Assembly (NCBI RefSeq): GCF_002149035.1
Contig: NZ_NGFP01000055.1
Location: 1 to 39,472, forward strand
From: Streptosporangium minutum
Lineage (GTDB): Bacteria > Actinomycetota > Actinomycetes > Streptosporangiales > Streptosporangiaceae
Reading direction: 5' to 3'
Length of the DNA: 39,472 bases
Part shown: in pieces, positions 38,292 to 39,472 of the stretch
Numbering within the stretch: the first letter of the stretch is position 1
Layout of the letters: every line of letters begins with the position of its first letter
Notes under the pieces: generated by a model
The model's database searches: none
Told to the model about the DNA's origin: nothing
The model's input: only the letters and a program-made list of their open reading frames with translations
Program-made: the position numbers and the translations under genes

Positions 38292-39434
38292 ATGTCAGGC
38301 AAAGAGAGGTTGCCCGTGCGGGGGGCCCAGGGCGATCTCCTGCGTCTCGTCGCCACCGGCCACGCCGAGTCGCGCGCCGAGCTGGCACGCCTGTCCGGCC
38401 TGGCGGCGTCGAGCGTCTCCCTGCGGGTCGAGGAGCTGATCGGCACCGGACTGCTCGTGGAGGAGGGGTCAGGCACCTCGCGTGGCGGGCGGCGACCCCG
38501 GCGGCTGCGCGTCAGCCCCACCGCCGGGCTGCTCGCGGTGGCCGACCTCGGAGCGCACCACGCCCGTCTCGGCCTGCTCGACCTCAGCGGCACCCCGCTG
38601 GTCGTCGAGGAACGCCCCTGCGACATCGCGCTGGGCCCGGAGGAGACCCTGGACTGGATGGCGGCCTCCTTCGACGAGCTGCTGCTGACCCACGGCCCGC
38701 CCGGCGTCCCCCTGCGCGGAGTCGGCACCGGCATCCCCGGACCCGTCGACCCCGCCAGCGGCCGCGTGGTCTCCCCCTCGCGCATGCCCGGCTGGAACAA
38801 CTTCCCCGTCGCCGAGCACCTCGGCGCGCGCTACGACCTGCCGGTGCTCGTCGAGAACGACGCCAACCTCATGGCCGTCGGCGAGGCCCGCGCGTGGCCC
38901 GGCTGCGACAACCTCATGGTGCTGAAAGCCGGCAGCGGCATAGGGTGCGGCGTGATCGTCGACGGCCGCCTGCACCGGGGGAGGGGCGCGGCCGGCGACA
39001 TCAGCCACGTCCGGGTCAGGACCGACTCCTCCGTCGTGTGCTCCTGCGGCCACTCCGACTGCCTGGAGGCCTACGCCAGCGGAGCGGCGCTGATGAGCGC
39101 CCTGACCGAACAGGGCATCGCGCTGGGGCGGCCCGCCGACGTCGTCGCCGCCGTCAACGACGGCGTGCCCGAGGCCACCGCCCTGGTCAGGAGCGCCGGA
39201 CGCCTCATCGGCGAGGTGCTCACCGTCCTGGTGAACTTCCTCAACCCCGACGCCATCGTGATCGGCGGCAGCCTGTCCACGGCCGAGCCGCTGATCTCGT
39301 CGATCCGCGCAGCGGTCTACGAACGGTGCCTGCCGCTGGCCACCCGCGACCTGGAGATCGCCGTCACCCGCGCGGGCCCCGACGCGGCGCTGCTCGGCGC
39401 CGGATCCCTGCTCCTGGACGCCGTCCTGGGCTGA
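38292..39434 (+). CDS. ROK-family transcriptional regulator
   Basis: This protein has 380 residues. An N-terminal HTH (SRAELARLSGLAASSVSLRVEELIGTGLLVEEG) is fused to a ROK sugar-kinase-like domain: LLAVADLGAHHARLGLLDL, GVGTGIPGPVD, VLVENDANLMAVGEA, AGSGIGCGVIVDG, the zinc motif CSCGHSDCLEAYASG and IVIGGSL. ROK repressors usually sense sugars or sugar phosphates, so control of an amino-acid importer would be unusual. ATG 38292 has no ribosome binding site but has TATTCC 8 nt upstream; GTG 38316, with AGAGAGG 6 nt upstream, is a serious alternative. It is divergent from the gluA-like operon across about 100 bp with a dyad. The sequence after 39434 holds nothing recognisable. Confidence 0.87.
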   Translation: MSGKERLPVRGAQGDLLRLVATGHAESRAELARLSGLAASSVSLRVEELIGTGLLVEEGSGTSRGGRRPRRLRVSPTAGLLAVADLGAHHARLGLLDLSGTPLVVEERPCDIALGPEETLDWMAASFDELLLTHGPPGVPLRGVGTGIPGPVDPASGRVVSPSRMPGWNNFPVAEHLGARYDLPVLVENDANLMAVGEARAWPGCDNLMVLKAGSGIGCGVIVDGRLHRGRGAAGDISHVRVRTDSSVVCSCGHSDCLEAYASGAALMSALTEQGIALGRPADVVAAVNDGVPEATALVRSAGRLIGEVLTVLVNFLNPDAIVIGGSLSTAEPLISSIRAAVYERCLPLATRDLEIAVTRAGPDAALLGAGSLLLDAVLG

Positions 39435-39472
39435 GCGGAGCCGCCGCGGCGGAGCCCCGCACGTCCCCGGAC

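Overview
The window is high-GC DNA of actinobacterial character. It has very strong GC bias at third codon positions, many GTG starts, several starts with no ribosome binding site but a TANNNT box 6-8 nt upstream, a SthA transhydrogenase, a mycothiol-type MDMPI-fold protein, WS/DGAT wax-ester synthase and paired DUF485/SSS symporters. A filamentous actinomycete of the Streptosporangiales is my best guess; this is inferred from gene style, not from a marker gene. I saw no rRNA, tRNA, CRISPR array, phage block or intact insertion sequence.

Layout. (1) 1-1.2 kb: a minus-strand pair, one gene cut by the left edge and one small secreted or membrane peptide carrying four Gly-Thr-Thr-Trp-Asp repeats. 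This is followed by about 630 bp without a gene that holds two strong inverted repeats. (2) 1.2-3.0 kb: a secreted protein, a VOC protein and a TenA-like protein. (3) 3.1-7.1 kb: a GntR regulator, then MaoC hydratase, acyl-CoA dehydrogenase, CitE-like lyase and a HIT protein. This gene set resembles the mycobacterial leucine/itaconate (citramalyl-CoA) operon. (4) 7.1-8.4 kb: an MFS exporter. (5) 8.7-13.1 kb: a LytS-type kinase, a LytTR regulator, a DUF485-like protein with a long charged tail and an SSS symporter, with a candidate LytTR site before the regulator gene. (6) 13.1-15.8 kb: a compact cassette of a 46-residue peptide, a stand-alone YcaO enzyme and an MFS exporter, behind an AT-rich promoter with nested dyads. 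This is the best candidate for an undescribed system, a minimal YcaO-RiPP locus. (7) 15.8-18.7 kb: a 216-bp duplicate of the start of sthA, then a two-gene AbiEii/MenT-type nucleotidyltransferase module, then intact sthA. It looks as if the module inserted while the 5' end of sthA was duplicated.

(8) 19.0-22.2 kb: an MDMPI-fold protein, then DUF485 plus an ActP-type acetate symporter behind a CRP-like palindrome. (9) 22.4-27.8 kb: an aldo/keto reductase, a secreted esterase, a TetR-controlled 14-TM efflux pump with a repeat-built N-terminus, and another TetR. (10) 27.8-33.2 kb: WS/DGAT, a sulfite-oxidase-like molybdoenzyme, PolX with a PHP domain, and a VOC protein. (11) 33.3-39.4 kb: a tightly overlapping minus-strand operon for a glutamate-type ABC importer, an asparaginase and CutC, with a divergent ROK regulator and a dyad over the promoter.

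A recurring oddity is short tandem repeats next to gene ends: 27 bp x2 at 5716, about 39 bp at 22171, 34 bp at 24458, 36 bp in-frame at 26269 and 22 bp at 32612. Functions are read from motifs and context only; no database search was possible.
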